Source: Fonsecaea monophora
Taxonomy: Eukaryota; Ascomycota; Eurotiomycetes; Chaetothyriales; Herpotrichiellaceae
Direction: 5' to 3'
DNA: 55,505 bases
Assembly: GCF_001642475.1 (NCBI RefSeq)
Contig: NW_019174087.1
Coordinates: 1-55,505, forward strand
Made by a program: the position numbers and the translations under genes. Positions 21,429 to 32,334 of the stretch are shown one piece after another (the stretch's first letter is position 1; each line of letters begins with the position of its first letter). The notes under the pieces were generated by a model. It was not told the origin of the DNA and searched no databases. It saw nothing but the letters and a program-made list of their open reading frames with translations.

Positions 21429-23264
21429 TCATTGTCTCCGTGTCGCCCACATCTCGTGACCACGCTTTGCCCAACCCCTGAGCACATTATTCTGGATCAA
21501 CCAGAGCCTGCGTGTCGTTGCCATCTCCTCACCATCCTGGCCTGCACCTTCGCGAGCGCGGTCTTCCCCGCCTCCCACGGGGACGGTGACGGCCGTGGTG
21601 GCGCCAGGGCCAATTCCGACAGGGACGACAATAGCCGACGAGGAGGACGGGCGCCGGGAACTACGATGAGTCGAGCAGGTCAGAAAGTCTCTGCACTCGG
21701 CCCAGCTGGTGGTGGTGTAAATGACAAAGTTGCCGAAGCCGTGCAGCGGGATGCACGCCGCCGAGGTCAGGTAAAGGCCGTAGATTTGGTGGTTCGGGGA
21801 GATGAAGTTGTTGTAGACCCTGTTGACGCTGATGGGGACCTGTTGACAGCAGATGAGATTAGTGCTTGGAACGTGGTACTTAGTATTTGTGTCGGCGTCG
21901 TGATTCATTGGTTATCATCAGGGCATATTATTTTGTTCTCGCGGAAAGGGGGGGACGGGAGGAGGGAAGAAGGGTAAAGAATTCGGAGTACTGTACGGCT
22001 CTTGCAACATACCCAGGTAATGAACAAGACAATCGTGCACAAAAAAGCAAACTTGGCGTATTTCCAGTGTATCCGATCAAAGCGCGACGACGACCTCCGC
22101 CGCGGCGGGAATCGGTCCGGTGCCACCCCACGGAGCATCGTCTGGTCGGAACCAGATCGGTCGAGGGTGACTGTCGGAGACCCTGGCGTGGCAACGATCG
22201 ACGACTCGTGCGACGGCGGCGATGACGGGGGATGGTGAGACTGAGACTCCAGATCCAGGACCTCGCGCGAATGGATGGGCGCGAGCGGCTCGAAACCCTT
22301 GAACTCGGGCGATGACGGCTCTGGCCCTGCGTTGTTGTTGTTGCTGCTGTAGGGCACATTGGACCTATCCGAGTCTCGCGTCGCCGATGGTGTGGACGAC
22401 ATGAAGGCCCTGGCGAAGGACGAAAACCGGCGTTCACGTGGAGGTGGGTATCCGTCTGGGCCTGGCTCGTCTTGGTACAGTACACATTCGGCTTTGGCCG
22501 ATTTGACCTTGCGGCGCACCAGAAGGATTTGTTTGCCGCTTAGAGCGAAGAGGAATATGGCGACTAGGATGAAGCACCTATTCCAGGCCCAGTCAGTATG
22601 TAATTAGGTTGCGACTGAGACACTCCATCGCCCTCAACACCATGCCAAACTCACCAAATGGGCACATAAAAGGCTACCAGACGCAAGATCTGGGATTCTT
22701 TGGCGATCCAGCACCACATGGTCGCCGGCCCATAGACAGACTTGCCATCGGGCCTCCAGCACAAAAACACCAAAGCCGGAATGAACGGGAGAATAAAAGC
22801 CAGCAATATCGCATAAACGTCGACCCTTTTGAGCTCGGTGGCATTTCGTTTCGTTCGAACAGTGAGAAGAACGTTGAACGCCATGATCATGACCTAAACA
22901 CAACAAAACCCTTGTTAGCTCAATCAACAAAAAGGTGGTAACCAAACGACGGTGGGTCATGCCGTACAAGTAACGGATCCGTCATCACAAACCAAGTAAT
23001 GAAAAACCCCTGGGTTTGACACCACGCAGATTCCCTCCCAGCATTGATCGGATGAATACCCCAACTATACGCCGAACACGCAAAGATATTGGCAACGGCG
23101 ATAGAAAAAGCAAGACGGTTCACAGGTTTTCGGAGCGGCGGGTGGCTGATGAAGCTGATTATGGTGAAGCAGGAGCCTGATATGGACAGACATGATGATA
23201 TGCGGGCGGCGATATCGATGGCTCGTAGCTGATCTGGAGAGAAGGTCTGGTTATATTCGGACAT
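21429..23264 (-). CDS. G-protein-coupled receptor, cAMP-receptor-like
   Basis: Four minus-strand exons (22968-23264, 22655-22893, 22013-22577 and 21839 down to 21429) keep frame and give 503 residues. The introns are 74, 77 and 173 nt with canonical ends. Hydrophobic segments are consistent with seven membrane helices. They include SSCLSISGSCFTIISFI, RLAFSIAVANIFACSAYSW, FFITWFVMTDPLL, AFNVLL, VYAILLAFILPFIPALVFL, FYVPIWCFILVAIFLFALS, FAFLCTIVLFITW and a final one at about residues 385-405. A long Ser/Pro/Arg-rich third cytoplasmic loop separates the last two. This layout resembles fungal class V, Dictyostelium cAMP-receptor-type GPCRs. The ligand is unknown. The frame extends upstream to a GTG, but ATG 23264 is the sensible start. 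Confidence 0.8.
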
Positions 23265-24690
23265 GATCTTTTCGACATTGTCGACCACGTGGCTTAAGCC
23301 ATTGAATTCTTGTTGTGTTTCTCCTATCTCTTTCTCGCTCAGGTGACTAACGGCGACAGGAGGCTATCAGGTAGAGGCGAGATCACAAGGCATTGGGCTG
23401 GTGTCGCGCCGTGCGCGGCCCAAGGTGGGCGGGCGTGGTTGTTAGGACTCGGCGGCAGCTGTTGGCCCTGATTTATATGCTCCCGAGAAAAAGTCGTTGG
23501 ACACAGAGAAGCGGCTGAAAAATGAGGTTACAATGAGACTGCACAGAGAGGAAAGAGCTATGACTTGTTGGTGATCGAGGACGGACTCAGGTGATGGAGA
23601 TGCCGAGGGGAAATACGAGGGAGACGAGACTCTTTCATGTGCCTTCTGCCATTCTAAGGGAGCCGGCGGGACCGGAGAAAAGAAATCCAGCATGCAGGGA
23701 CTGGCGGAGGGACTGGCATTGGTGGTGTTGACACATGCCCAGTGACTTGTTTCGTGGGAAAGATCGGGAGCAATCGCCAGAAGGATTCAAGAGGCGGGGA
23801 CGGCCTTGACAAGGTTTGAAGGTGATTGATTGACTCGAGGCATCGACAGCTTGACAAGCAGAACAAATGGACGCGCTGGACAAGCTGAGCAGGCAAAGGT
23901 TTGGGCAACTTGGGGCCCCGGCATGAACTGCGGCAGGAATCCGTGACAAGTAATTAAGAAGCGCCATGCCCATATTGGTGCTTGCAGTGAGTGAGCAAAG
24001 ACGCTTGATTAAATAATCGCCCATTTATCAAATAGTTTGCGCTTTTCGGGTGAGCGGCAAAGGGAGAAGAAAGATTGGGAGGAGTAATACGAGGTAAAGA
24101 GGGAGGTAAAGGCGTAAAGAGTGACAGGCCTGGTCCAGACTCTTGATGGATGAGATTCATCTCTCCCCTTTTTGGGCATCATATTTATATTATTATGATT
24201 GTTTGCATTGCATGGGATTAAACCATCATCACATCATGGAAAGGAAACAAGAGATCTGCAATGGCCACCAAGGGACTATTATCCCCAGCCCCATCAGACG
24301 CTCTGTCATTCTGCTTTCTCCAACCAAGTGCTTATTGAGGTAATAATTCCTCCTCCTTTTTGGCGCCAGCGGTGACAGGAATAGCAAGTCCACCAACCAC
24401 TGACGGGGCTGAGAATACAAGCTCATGGTAAACGACAGCAATTCGGTCACCGGGGATTGTTAGGTATCTATTTACCTCGTAGTTTCTTGGTAGATGGCTA
24501 AGGACATGGATATGGGATATGCATAGCAAAATACCACTCTGCTAGCAAGATGCGGTGAGAGAATCTTGTCTCTTCTCGACAAGAGAGTGAGAGTGAGGGA
24601 TTATTTTGTCTCTGTCTTCATCTTTATTATTCTCCATCACCATCACTCAGAATCCCGTCCCGTGTTGGCAGCCATATCATATTCCCAGTC
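23265..24690. other. 1.4-kb divergent promoter region
   Basis: Lies between the start codons of the GPCR (-) and the acidic leucine-rich gene (+). No gene is supported, although minus-strand ORFs of 83-129 codons occur. Overlapping control elements for both genes would lie here. Confidence 0.5.
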
Positions 24691-26271
24691 ATGGACGACC
24701 GCATCCTCTTGCCCACCGACAAGGTCACAGCATTGCTGAAACAGGATCATTTCCCCGTCGCCGATGACGAAGAAGACGACGAGTCTGAGAATGGACAACT
24801 CCGAGAGATGGTTCAGCAGCTTTCGAATCCGGACAGCGTCCTCGCCCGGCGCGTTGAGGAGATTAGCATAGGATCGCCTGCGATGCGAGAATATGACTAC
24901 CGCCGGCAGTTTGATGAGGAGGAGGACGACGACGAGGATGATGATGAAGATGGTGATGACGATCATAACCATGACCATGACGAGGAGAATGATGACAACA
25001 GTAACAACGACGAGATTATCGCGATTCTGCCCAACGTGCTGGATTCCGCAGCACTCGAGCGCATTCTCAACAGCGTCAAGAACCTTCGCACCTTGTCGTG
25101 AGGATATCTCTAAAAGCAACCATCTACCTGCCCCTTCTTCTGAGAAGCAAAAACTGACCCATCTCCTGAGCACAGATGGTGCGTCAACATGCCCATTCCC
25201 CCCAACATCCTCTCTCTTCTCCGACAGCCACAACACCACAACGTCCATCTGCGTGTCCTCAAACGCCAAATGTCCGACGACGCTGTCAATCTGCCCGAGC
25301 TCGATTTCGACTTGTTCAATTCGTTCCCGCTCGCGCAAACCCACATCGACAGGAACAACTTTGGCAGCGTCGTCTACTCGTCCTACTACCGCGACAAGAG
25401 ATTCCTGCGGCTGCATTTTCTCGTGCCATACTACCCGGCCCACGAGGGCACGGGCAAGGAGGAATGGATGAGACGGAAGATGGCCGTGGCGACCACTGCG
25501 ATGGGATCCCTGCCAAACCTCACGTCCATCTACGCGACCGACTATCAGGGACAACTCCCCTCACTCATCCCGACCATAGCCAACCTGCACGCTCCGACTC
25601 TGCAGGTGCTCAAGCTGCACAGCCTCCCTGTTTTCACCTCCACCCGACCCAAGGGACTGTCGTATCTGAACCCAGACCAAATTCAGCTCATGGCAACGCA
25701 TTTGACATCACTCACGCATCTGGAAATGGACATTCCTTCGTTTGGCCCGACCCAGGGTGACAAAGACGACCTTGCCGTTACGCCGTTTTTGTCTCCCACT
25801 CCCACAACCACGGCATTGTCAACATTGATCCGGTCCATACCCACAATGCGGACGATCAGACTCTGGATCGAGGTTCCTACCGAGAAATCTTGCTTCCAAG
25901 ACAAATATACCTCCATTGGGACGAACCCGCCGCCGCTGAAACAGGATCAACTATGCCAGGCGGTCGCAAACTTGTATGCGCTGCTGATGGATCGTGCAGG
26001 AGGAGAAGGACAGACCAAGAAATTGGACTATCTAGAGGTCGCTTTCACCCGGTTGGACACGTGGGACCGACAGGGCGCTTACCCGAGATTCTTGCCCGTC
26101 AAATTAATTCCCTCGGTCTCCAAAGCAGATGATGACCACCCCCAAGGAGGTAATGGTCCGAATGAGGGACTGCAAGGAGGGTTCACCATTGAGCTGGGCG
26201 AGTGGCAGAACGACTACGCAGAGGAAGACATCCAAGACTTCATCAGCCACACTGTTGGGTTCATCCATTAG
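24691..26271 (+). CDS. Acidic leucine-rich protein of unknown function
   Basis: Two frames join through a 78-nt intron (GTGAGG...CACAG): exon 24691-25097 and exon 25176-26271, together 500 residues. The join restores a continuous leucine-rich pattern, NLRTLSW followed by MPIPPN and LLRQ, which supports it. Residues about 70-112 form a highly acidic run of Asp/Glu with interspersed His and Asn. Both flanks carry spaced Leu/Ile residues (ALERILNSVKNL, LPNLTSIYAT, LTSLTHLEMD) like irregular leucine-rich repeats of fungal F-box-type proteins. I do not see a clear F-box motif. The repeated ILPNVLDSAALERIL and NLRTLSW segments resemble those proteins most. The function is unknown. Confidence 0.7.
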
Positions 26272-26956
26272 CTCTCAGGCAGCATATTGTGATGAACTGC
26301 ACGCATCGAGAGCTCACCGTTCCCTTCGCGGTAACATGGTGCTCTAATCGCCTCGAGTTCTTCTTGCGCATTCCACTCCCTGACAGCGGTGTCTTTCTGC
26401 AAAGAATCTTCCACGATACTCTAACAGATCCGGTCACGAATCTTGTCATCCATGATTAGAGCCAACCGGGTCCTTCTGCCGCATGTGCGATCCGTCCCTG
26501 CTTACGGACTGTTTTGATATTGAATCGAACTGCAGTCCCGTTGATCTCTACCACCCTGAGGTATATGGAAATCCGAGCAGCCTGTTCAAGAGAACATCTC
26601 TGGCCAAGGCTGTCGGCCCCAGCAGAAGTGACAAGCTGTGATGGGGAACTGGTACCCCAGTGGCCGGGTGGATCATGCGTCTCCGCATCCTCCGCATCGA
26701 CCCGTCCTAGACACGGTAGTGGATATTATGCACGAGTCTTCGGATATTCTCTAAACGTCATGGAAAAGAACGTCGCGGACATCTCCAGAGTCGGAGCAGA
26801 AGATATGTTATCGGTCCTTCGTCCGTTCTCTTCGGGACTCACCCGCTGAGCGCGAACCCCATCATACTTCTTGCGTGCGGTACATTTGTATAGACTTTTG
26901 TGTTTTGCGAGTCGCGGTCGACGATAGGCAAATAATCGCGAAAATCAATTGGCATA
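26272..26956. other. Intergenic
   Basis: No gene is supported. It holds the 3' flank of the acidic leucine-rich gene and the promoter of the deacetylase gene. Confidence 0.5.
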
Positions 26957-28266
26957 ATGTCAGAGGACTCTGCAAAGCCGAAGAGACGGATCCTGGTATC
27001 CTATGGCGTTGATATAGACGCAATAGCAGGATGGTTGGGTTCATACAAGGGTGAAGACTCGACCAGTGACATCTCTCGAGGTACGTCAACGCCAAATATG
27101 CCGGGCTAGCATCACACAAAACCCACTTTCCACAAGTTCTGCGAGGGACAATTTATTGCAGAGAGAGCTGAGACAGACCCTTCGTGTTCCGTCCGAGTAG
27201 GTTACTTCGCTGGCACGCAAGGCGTGAGAAGGCTATTGAAGCTGTTTGAAAAATACAACATCAAGGCGTCTTGGTTTATTCCTGGCCATAGTCTAGAGTA
27301 AGTCTCTGCGTGAACTTGGAGTTGAATTTCGAGGGGGACCCGATGCTTCACCTGCCTCGTGAGCTGACGCCGTCGCCCCAACAGAACATTTCCAGAAGAA
27401 TGTGCTATGATCCGCGACGCCGGGCATGAGATAGGCTTGCACGGTTACAGCCATGAGAATCCCGTTGATATGACATTTGAGCAGCAACGCGACGTGCTCG
27501 ACCATACCTACCGAATGCTCACAGATTTCTGTCATGGAAAGACGCCCCGAGGAATCGTGGCTCCGTGGTGGGAGGTCAGCAGAGAAGCCACCGAATTATT
27601 GCTTCATTATGGCATTGAGTATGACCACAGCATGAGCCATCATGACTGTCAGGCATACTATCTCCGGACAGGAGATAACTGGACAAAGATCGACTATAAC
27701 AAAACAGCCGCTGAGTGGATGAAGCCCTTCACCACGGGCCAGGAAACGGGGCTCGTGGAGATTCCAGCCAATTGGTACCTGGATGATTTGCCTCCAATGA
27801 TGTTCATGGTAGGTCCTCCCGGCTTCAACCGCTCTTGGAGTTGACTGAAGAATGGTTCCTGGCTATGTCCTCTTCAGACAAGCTGACAGACTCGTGTAGA
27901 AAAAGGTGCCAAACAGTCATGGATGGGTGAATCCAAGAGACGTTGAAGATTTGTGGCGGGTAAGTTGCCAGCGTTATCCTGCTGAAGTCCGCAATTCTGA
28001 GCCGTCCCCAGGACCATTTCGACTATTTTTATAGAGAAGAGAGAGAGGGATTTTACTTCCCTATGACCATCCACCCGGATGTGTCCGGTAGACCGCATGT
28101 CTTGCTCATGCATGAAAGGTTAATTGAGCACATCAACAAACACGAGGGCGTGGAATGGGTAACAATGGCCGAGATGGTGGACCACTTCAAGAGTAAACAC
28201 CAGCCCGCCGAAGGAGCCATGATGCCGGCACCACGGGGAGAGATCCTGTCAAAGAGCCAGAAATAG
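26957..28266 (+). CDS. PgdA-type polysaccharide deacetylase family protein
   Basis: Five exons give 332 residues: 26957-27080, 27162-27297, 27385-27808, 27900-27959 and 28012-28266. All introns are 52-91 nt and frame-consistent. The NodB-fold metal site is visible: Asp19 and Asp21 in YGVDIDA, and His106 and His110 in LHGYSH. Conserved blocks SYKGEDSTSDIS, WFIPGHSLETFPEE, APWWEV, DHSMSHHDCQ, IPANWY, SHGWVNPRDVEDLW, and PMTIHPDVSGRPHVLLMHE match the Helicobacter PgdA subfamily rather than secreted chitin deacetylases. No signal peptide is present, so an intracellular amide- or imide-hydrolysing role is possible. The substrate is unknown. Its stop codon is only 11 nt from that of the convergent ALKBH6-like gene. 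Confidence 0.92.
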
Positions 28267-28277
28267 GAGAGACAGCG

Positions 28278-28973
28278 TCAGGGCCTTTTGTTCATGAACT
28301 TCAAAGCACCCCCCAATTTGGCAACCTTGATCACGTCACGCAAGGTGAGACTAATGCGAGTTTGCCGCTGAGCATGACCGCTCTCGTAGGGTTGTTGGTC
28401 ACCGAGGAGATTCCAGTTGATGATCTGCTCGCTGTTCAGATTCTCATCCGTCTGGAGTTCTGAAATGCCATGTAGCGTGTTGACATACATGTCGCCCGTC
28501 GTCACCAGCAGACTCCGCGGTTCTTGTAAGATTCGCCATGTAGGCTTCGCTTCTCGTTCGCCAGCTTCAGTCTTTCGGTAGATTTCGAGCACAGTGTGAC
28601 TCCCCAAGCTCACCGTCGCCGTGATTGGGTCGTACGCAGGACCATCTTCATGGGGCATGATTCCTTCTCCTGGTTTGTATTCATTGATCAGGACATGGTT
28701 CGGAGCCTTGTGTGTGGAACTCTCAAAGAATTTGCCTTGTTGAAGACGGGCGACGATCACATCGAGGTACGCTGGCATGGGGGCAGCAAGGAGAGTGTCA
28801 CGCGAAGGACCGGTCAAGGTTGAGGGTAGAGATAATAGACGCCGGTGGGTGAGCACAGTCCATCGAGACTCGGGCAGTTTCTGGAGTTCGTTGAGGATCT
28901 GCGCCTCTTCAGATGCGGTGATGAAACTGGGGACATAGTAGCATGAAGGGGGCAGCCCTTCTATCGAATTCAT
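28278..28973 (-). CDS. ALKBH6-like 2-oxoglutarate/Fe(II) dioxygenase
   Basis: Single exon, 231 residues. The opening CYYVPSFITASEEAQIL matches the AlkB-homolog 6 N-terminus. The catalytic iron ligands are present: His108 and Asp110 (HED) and His168 (NTLHGI). Arg206 and Arg212 in the RISLTLRDV block can hold 2-oxoglutarate. AlkB proteins remove alkyl groups oxidatively from nucleic acids or proteins. ALKBH6 is linked to tRNA or stress responses in other eukaryotes, but its substrate is not settled. I chose ATG 28973 because homology begins there. The frame is open upstream to an ATG-like extension at 29066, which contains no family sequence. It overlaps or nearly overlaps the deacetylase transcript at the 3' ends. 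Confidence 0.92.
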   Translation of the reverse strand: MNSIEGLPPSCYYVPSFITASEEAQILNELQKLPESRWTVLTHRRLLSLPSTLTGPSRDTLLAAPMPAYLDVIVARLQQGKFFESSTHKAPNHVLINEYKPGEGIMPHEDGPAYDPITATVSLGSHTVLEIYRKTEAGEREAKPTWRILQEPRSLLVTTGDMYVNTLHGISELQTDENLNSEQIINWNLLGDQQPYESGHAQRQTRISLTLRDVIKVAKLGGALKFMNKRP

Positions 28974-29423
28974 GGTAGAGAAACGCCGAACTGTACTTAC
29001 AGTCGAGGGCAGTCCGGACCGACAGCATGGACCCGGGACTTGTAAGAAGCATGGGTTGGATTCCACGTGGAATTCGGCAAGATTGAAAAGTTACTGAAGG
29101 TGGATTTCTCCAGAATCCCAGACCCAACCCTGATTTGGACGACAGGGCGCCACAATGGGGGACTGGATGCTGTTCATCAGTCACTTTCCAGCGTAATCGT
29201 ACCAAACAGATGAAAGACTAGGTCCTACTGGTTCAAGGGATTGTCGACCTGTTGTTCTCAGGACACGTCTTGCTCAACAGAACGATGTCCCCAATGTCAA
29301 TCCTTGGGATGGTCGGTCAGATCAATCACTTTTCAAGACGTCATGACTTCAAAGACACCACCAACATCGAGTTGACTTCTATTGTTCTTCTCATGTACTT
29401 TCACTCCCATATCCTGGCCAGCT
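28974..29423. other. Divergent intergenic region
   Basis: 450 nt between the starts of the ALKBH6-like gene (-) and the acyltransferase gene (+). Both promoters must be here. No other feature is seen. Confidence 0.5.
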
Positions 29424-31112
29424 ATGACTAACAACCATGTTTCGCTCTATCGGCAAATTCTAGCAGAGCGGCAACATCAATATGATTTGGTAATAGCGGC
29501 AGACGAGTATACTCCCTTCCTTTATCCGTGGGATTCACTCCCAGCCTTATACTTAATCTTTGCTATCGCAATCAGCCCCAGACTGTCCCCAAGGCTGGCC
29601 AGAGCAGTCCGATGTGTCGCTTTCGTTTCGGTCCTTGCCCATGGTGCCTATGTGGCATGCTATCGCCGGACACTCTGGCTTGCGGCCGGCTATGGCATTG
29701 GGTTAATGACAGCCTGGGGTGTCATCATGTCTGGCACTCTTCTCTTGTGCAACGACGTGGGGCGAGATTTCAGAAGGCTTGAAAAGAGAGTGGTCAAAAC
29801 AGAGAGTGAAGATTCCGAGTGGCTCAAGTTCACAGCAACATCTTCGCAGTGCGATCGACCTCAAATGAGCAATATGAGGGAGCGGAAGGTGGGCAGCTCG
29901 TCTTCATTTTCCACCTCGACCTCTCAGCCTGAACAACCTTGTCGACAGCCATACGAACTGGTATGGCAAGGGTATCCTTACAATTCGGACTTGTTCCACG
30001 TCCTCGACTGGACGGTCGACCTTATGACGAGTTTCCGAGCAGTGGGATGGGAACATCGAATCTCAACCATAGGGCAGATTGACCCATCAATGCCGCGAGA
30101 CAAGTCCCAAAGTACTACTGCCACTGGGATTCGCGGTGACGAAAGGCAGACATCGATGGCTGCTTCGCATTTTCCGCGAACCCATCAGTTGAGAGCCTTA
30201 CGAGGCTTTATCATCAACTATCTCTTCCTCGATTTTCTGAAGGCAGTCATGATCACGGACCCGTACTTTCTGGGCGTGGCACCGTTGGAATCGTCTACAC
30301 CCTGGACTTGGCTTGCTCACATGGACAATGCTGTGCCAGTTGCAACTCGCTTTGTTCGGCTGTGGATTACGATGTGTGGAGTCGTAACTGCATTGACGTT
30401 GATCTTCAGCCTCAGTCCGTTGTTCTTCGCTACCATCCTTCCCACTTTTGTCGACCTCACAAAGATTACAAAGGCACCTCTCACGGAAACATGGATGTAT
30501 CCACCTTATTGGCAATCGTTATCGACGTCGGTCCTGTACTCTGGGCTGGCAGGGTTATGGGGCAGATGTTGGCATCAGATGTTTCGGTTTGGCATCTCAG
30601 AACCATCCCGAGTCTTGATTGAGGGACTGCAGCTGGACGCTCGCGGCAACATTGCTCGAACCGTTCAGCTTCTGGTCGCTTTCACGTTGTCAGGCTCAAT
30701 CCATGCGAGTGCTAGCTACACAACATTTTCACTCAACGGCTCGCATCCACTCTCTGGCCCCTTATTGTTCTTTCTCCTACAAGGCGTTGGCATTCTCTTA
30801 CAATCATTCATAGTCAAACTCATATACAGACACGCTTCGTGGGTCAAGAATCTGCCATCCGGTATAGGCCAGACGGCAAATGCGCTCGTGGTGGTGTTAT
30901 ATCTTTATTTGACAGGGTCATTATTGGCCAACGACTTTGCAACCTCTGGACTGTGGCTCTTTGAGCCAGTTCCCATCAGTTTCTTCCGCGGAATAGGGTT
31001 TGGGCCAGGCGGCAAGGGTGAGGGGTGGTGGGTGTGGAATCAGGAAGGCTCGCGATTAATCGGATGGTGGAGAGGTGACAGATGGTGGGGGAGAGCGTTG
31101 GCTATATATTAG
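29424..31112 (+). CDS. Wax-synthase-domain (MBOAT-like) acyltransferase, TRI7-like
   Basis: Single exon, 562 residues. The open frame extends upstream to TTG at 29382, but ATG 29424 is the first sensible start. Multiple membrane helices are visible in both halves, with a Ser/Gln-rich loop near residues 130-190. The wax-synthase signature appears as WGRCWHQMFR at about residues 371-380, followed by a SGSIHAS block holding the likely catalytic His. The set resembles fungal integral-membrane O-acyltransferases of secondary metabolism such as the trichothecene acetyltransferase group. It would transfer an acyl group from CoA to an alcohol. The acceptor is unknown. It sits between housekeeping genes. 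Confidence 0.82.
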   Translation: MTNNHVSLYRQILAERQHQYDLVIAADEYTPFLYPWDSLPALYLIFAIAISPRLSPRLARAVRCVAFVSVLAHGAYVACYRRTLWLAAGYGIGLMTAWGVIMSGTLLLCNDVGRDFRRLEKRVVKTESEDSEWLKFTATSSQCDRPQMSNMRERKVGSSSSFSTSTSQPEQPCRQPYELVWQGYPYNSDLFHVLDWTVDLMTSFRAVGWEHRISTIGQIDPSMPRDKSQSTTATGIRGDERQTSMAASHFPRTHQLRALRGFIINYLFLDFLKAVMITDPYFLGVAPLESSTPWTWLAHMDNAVPVATRFVRLWITMCGVVTALTLIFSLSPLFFATILPTFVDLTKITKAPLTETWMYPPYWQSLSTSVLYSGLAGLWGRCWHQMFRFGISEPSRVLIEGLQLDARGNIARTVQLLVAFTLSGSIHASASYTTFSLNGSHPLSGPLLFFLLQGVGILLQSFIVKLIYRHASWVKNLPSGIGQTANALVVVLYLYLTGSLLANDFATSGLWLFEPVPISFFRGIGFGPGGKGEGWWVWNQEGSRLIGWWRGDRWWGRALAIY

Positions 31113-32334
31113 CATGTTGGATTGGGTAATGTGCATGAGACTCCAAAAGACTCTCTGATGATGGTAATATTGACATTCTGATGCCCGGCGTAAATCATGG
31201 TAAAGGAGTCGCAGGTGCAGATGAAAGCTGCCAGAGATCCCCACGTCACCTTGATATAGATGTTCCACCAGCTGCCAATGCTACTAATAATAATGAATAT
31301 GTAACTAAAAATGTGGCTAGCTGCCTCCTAGGTACTAGTTGCGGTGGTGGCGGCGCCCTCTGCATGATGTCACATGGGCCAAAGTGGTGCCCGAGGCTGC
31401 AAGATGAATCCATCACATCGACTTTTGGGGTTGTCGGGGGTGCGAGAAGGGGATGGGGGGACGCCCATCGAGCAGCCACCAACGCCCAGCTCCGGGTTCC
31501 TGGCATTTCTCCCTCCCACCTCTTGCATCGATACACGCCTCCCGCCTCCCGCTTCCCACCTACTAAGCCCACGCAAGCCTTTGCCTGTCACCTGCGCCCT
31601 CGTCTTGTACTTGTACTTCTCCCATTTACCGAGTATTCTGCATGTATTTGTTGCACCGATACTACTGCCATTTGATATTGAAACGGAACTAAGAATCCAC
31701 GAGAACAAGAAGAATCGACTTTGACTCTCTGACAATCAACTCGCCTTACCGCAGGGTGGACCATTCGCCCTATCTTCCCAACTTCCCAAATCATCACGCC
31801 TTGCACGCTAAGTCGTTGTAAACTTCCCGGTGGTGGGCAGCTGTCAGTCTCGGCAAAGCCGTCGCTCCACCAGCTGCATCCCGTACGGATCAGTGGTCGC
31901 AAAAGAGCCCTGCACTTGAGCCCCGGGCCCAGGCTCAGGCTCAGGCTTTGCTCCCTCTCGGACTTCCATCTCTCTTGTCACAAAATTATCGCGACAAGGC
32001 ATCCCAACTCGTTGGATGCACGTCATTCCCTCGTCCATCCCATCTCACCCTCCTCAACATCACCTCTATCGGCTCACTGCAATAGACGCCCATTGATCTA
32101 TTGTATCCATCCGATTCTTGATCGCGGCCCTGGAGCTTTGCGCGCTTGTCTCCTTCCTGTCGGGCGCAACCTTGCCTCGACCGCAGATCCACCCCGCGCC
32201 ACCTGTTCTGTATCACCAGCACCCGAAACTCGCTCAACTTTGCGCATCTCGCCACCCTCCCAAACAGAAAGTCGGCAGCCGGTAACAGAATCGCTGCCTG
32301 CTGATGTTCATTCCTTGTTCTCTCTCCTTCAGTC
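31113..32334. other. 1.2-kb intergenic upstream of PSY2
   Basis: No gene is supported. It includes three CAGGCT-type direct repeats at about 31930-31948 and a C/T-rich stretch before the PSY2 start that fits a long leader. ORFs of 100-150 codons occur on both strands but lack domains. Confidence 0.5.

Noticed and set aside
28974..29066. 31-residue N-terminal extension of the ALKBH6-like protein
   Set aside because: Family homology begins at the ATG at 28973.
29382..29423. Upstream extension of acyltransferase frame
   Set aside because: Starts at TTG; no ATG before 29424 in this frame.
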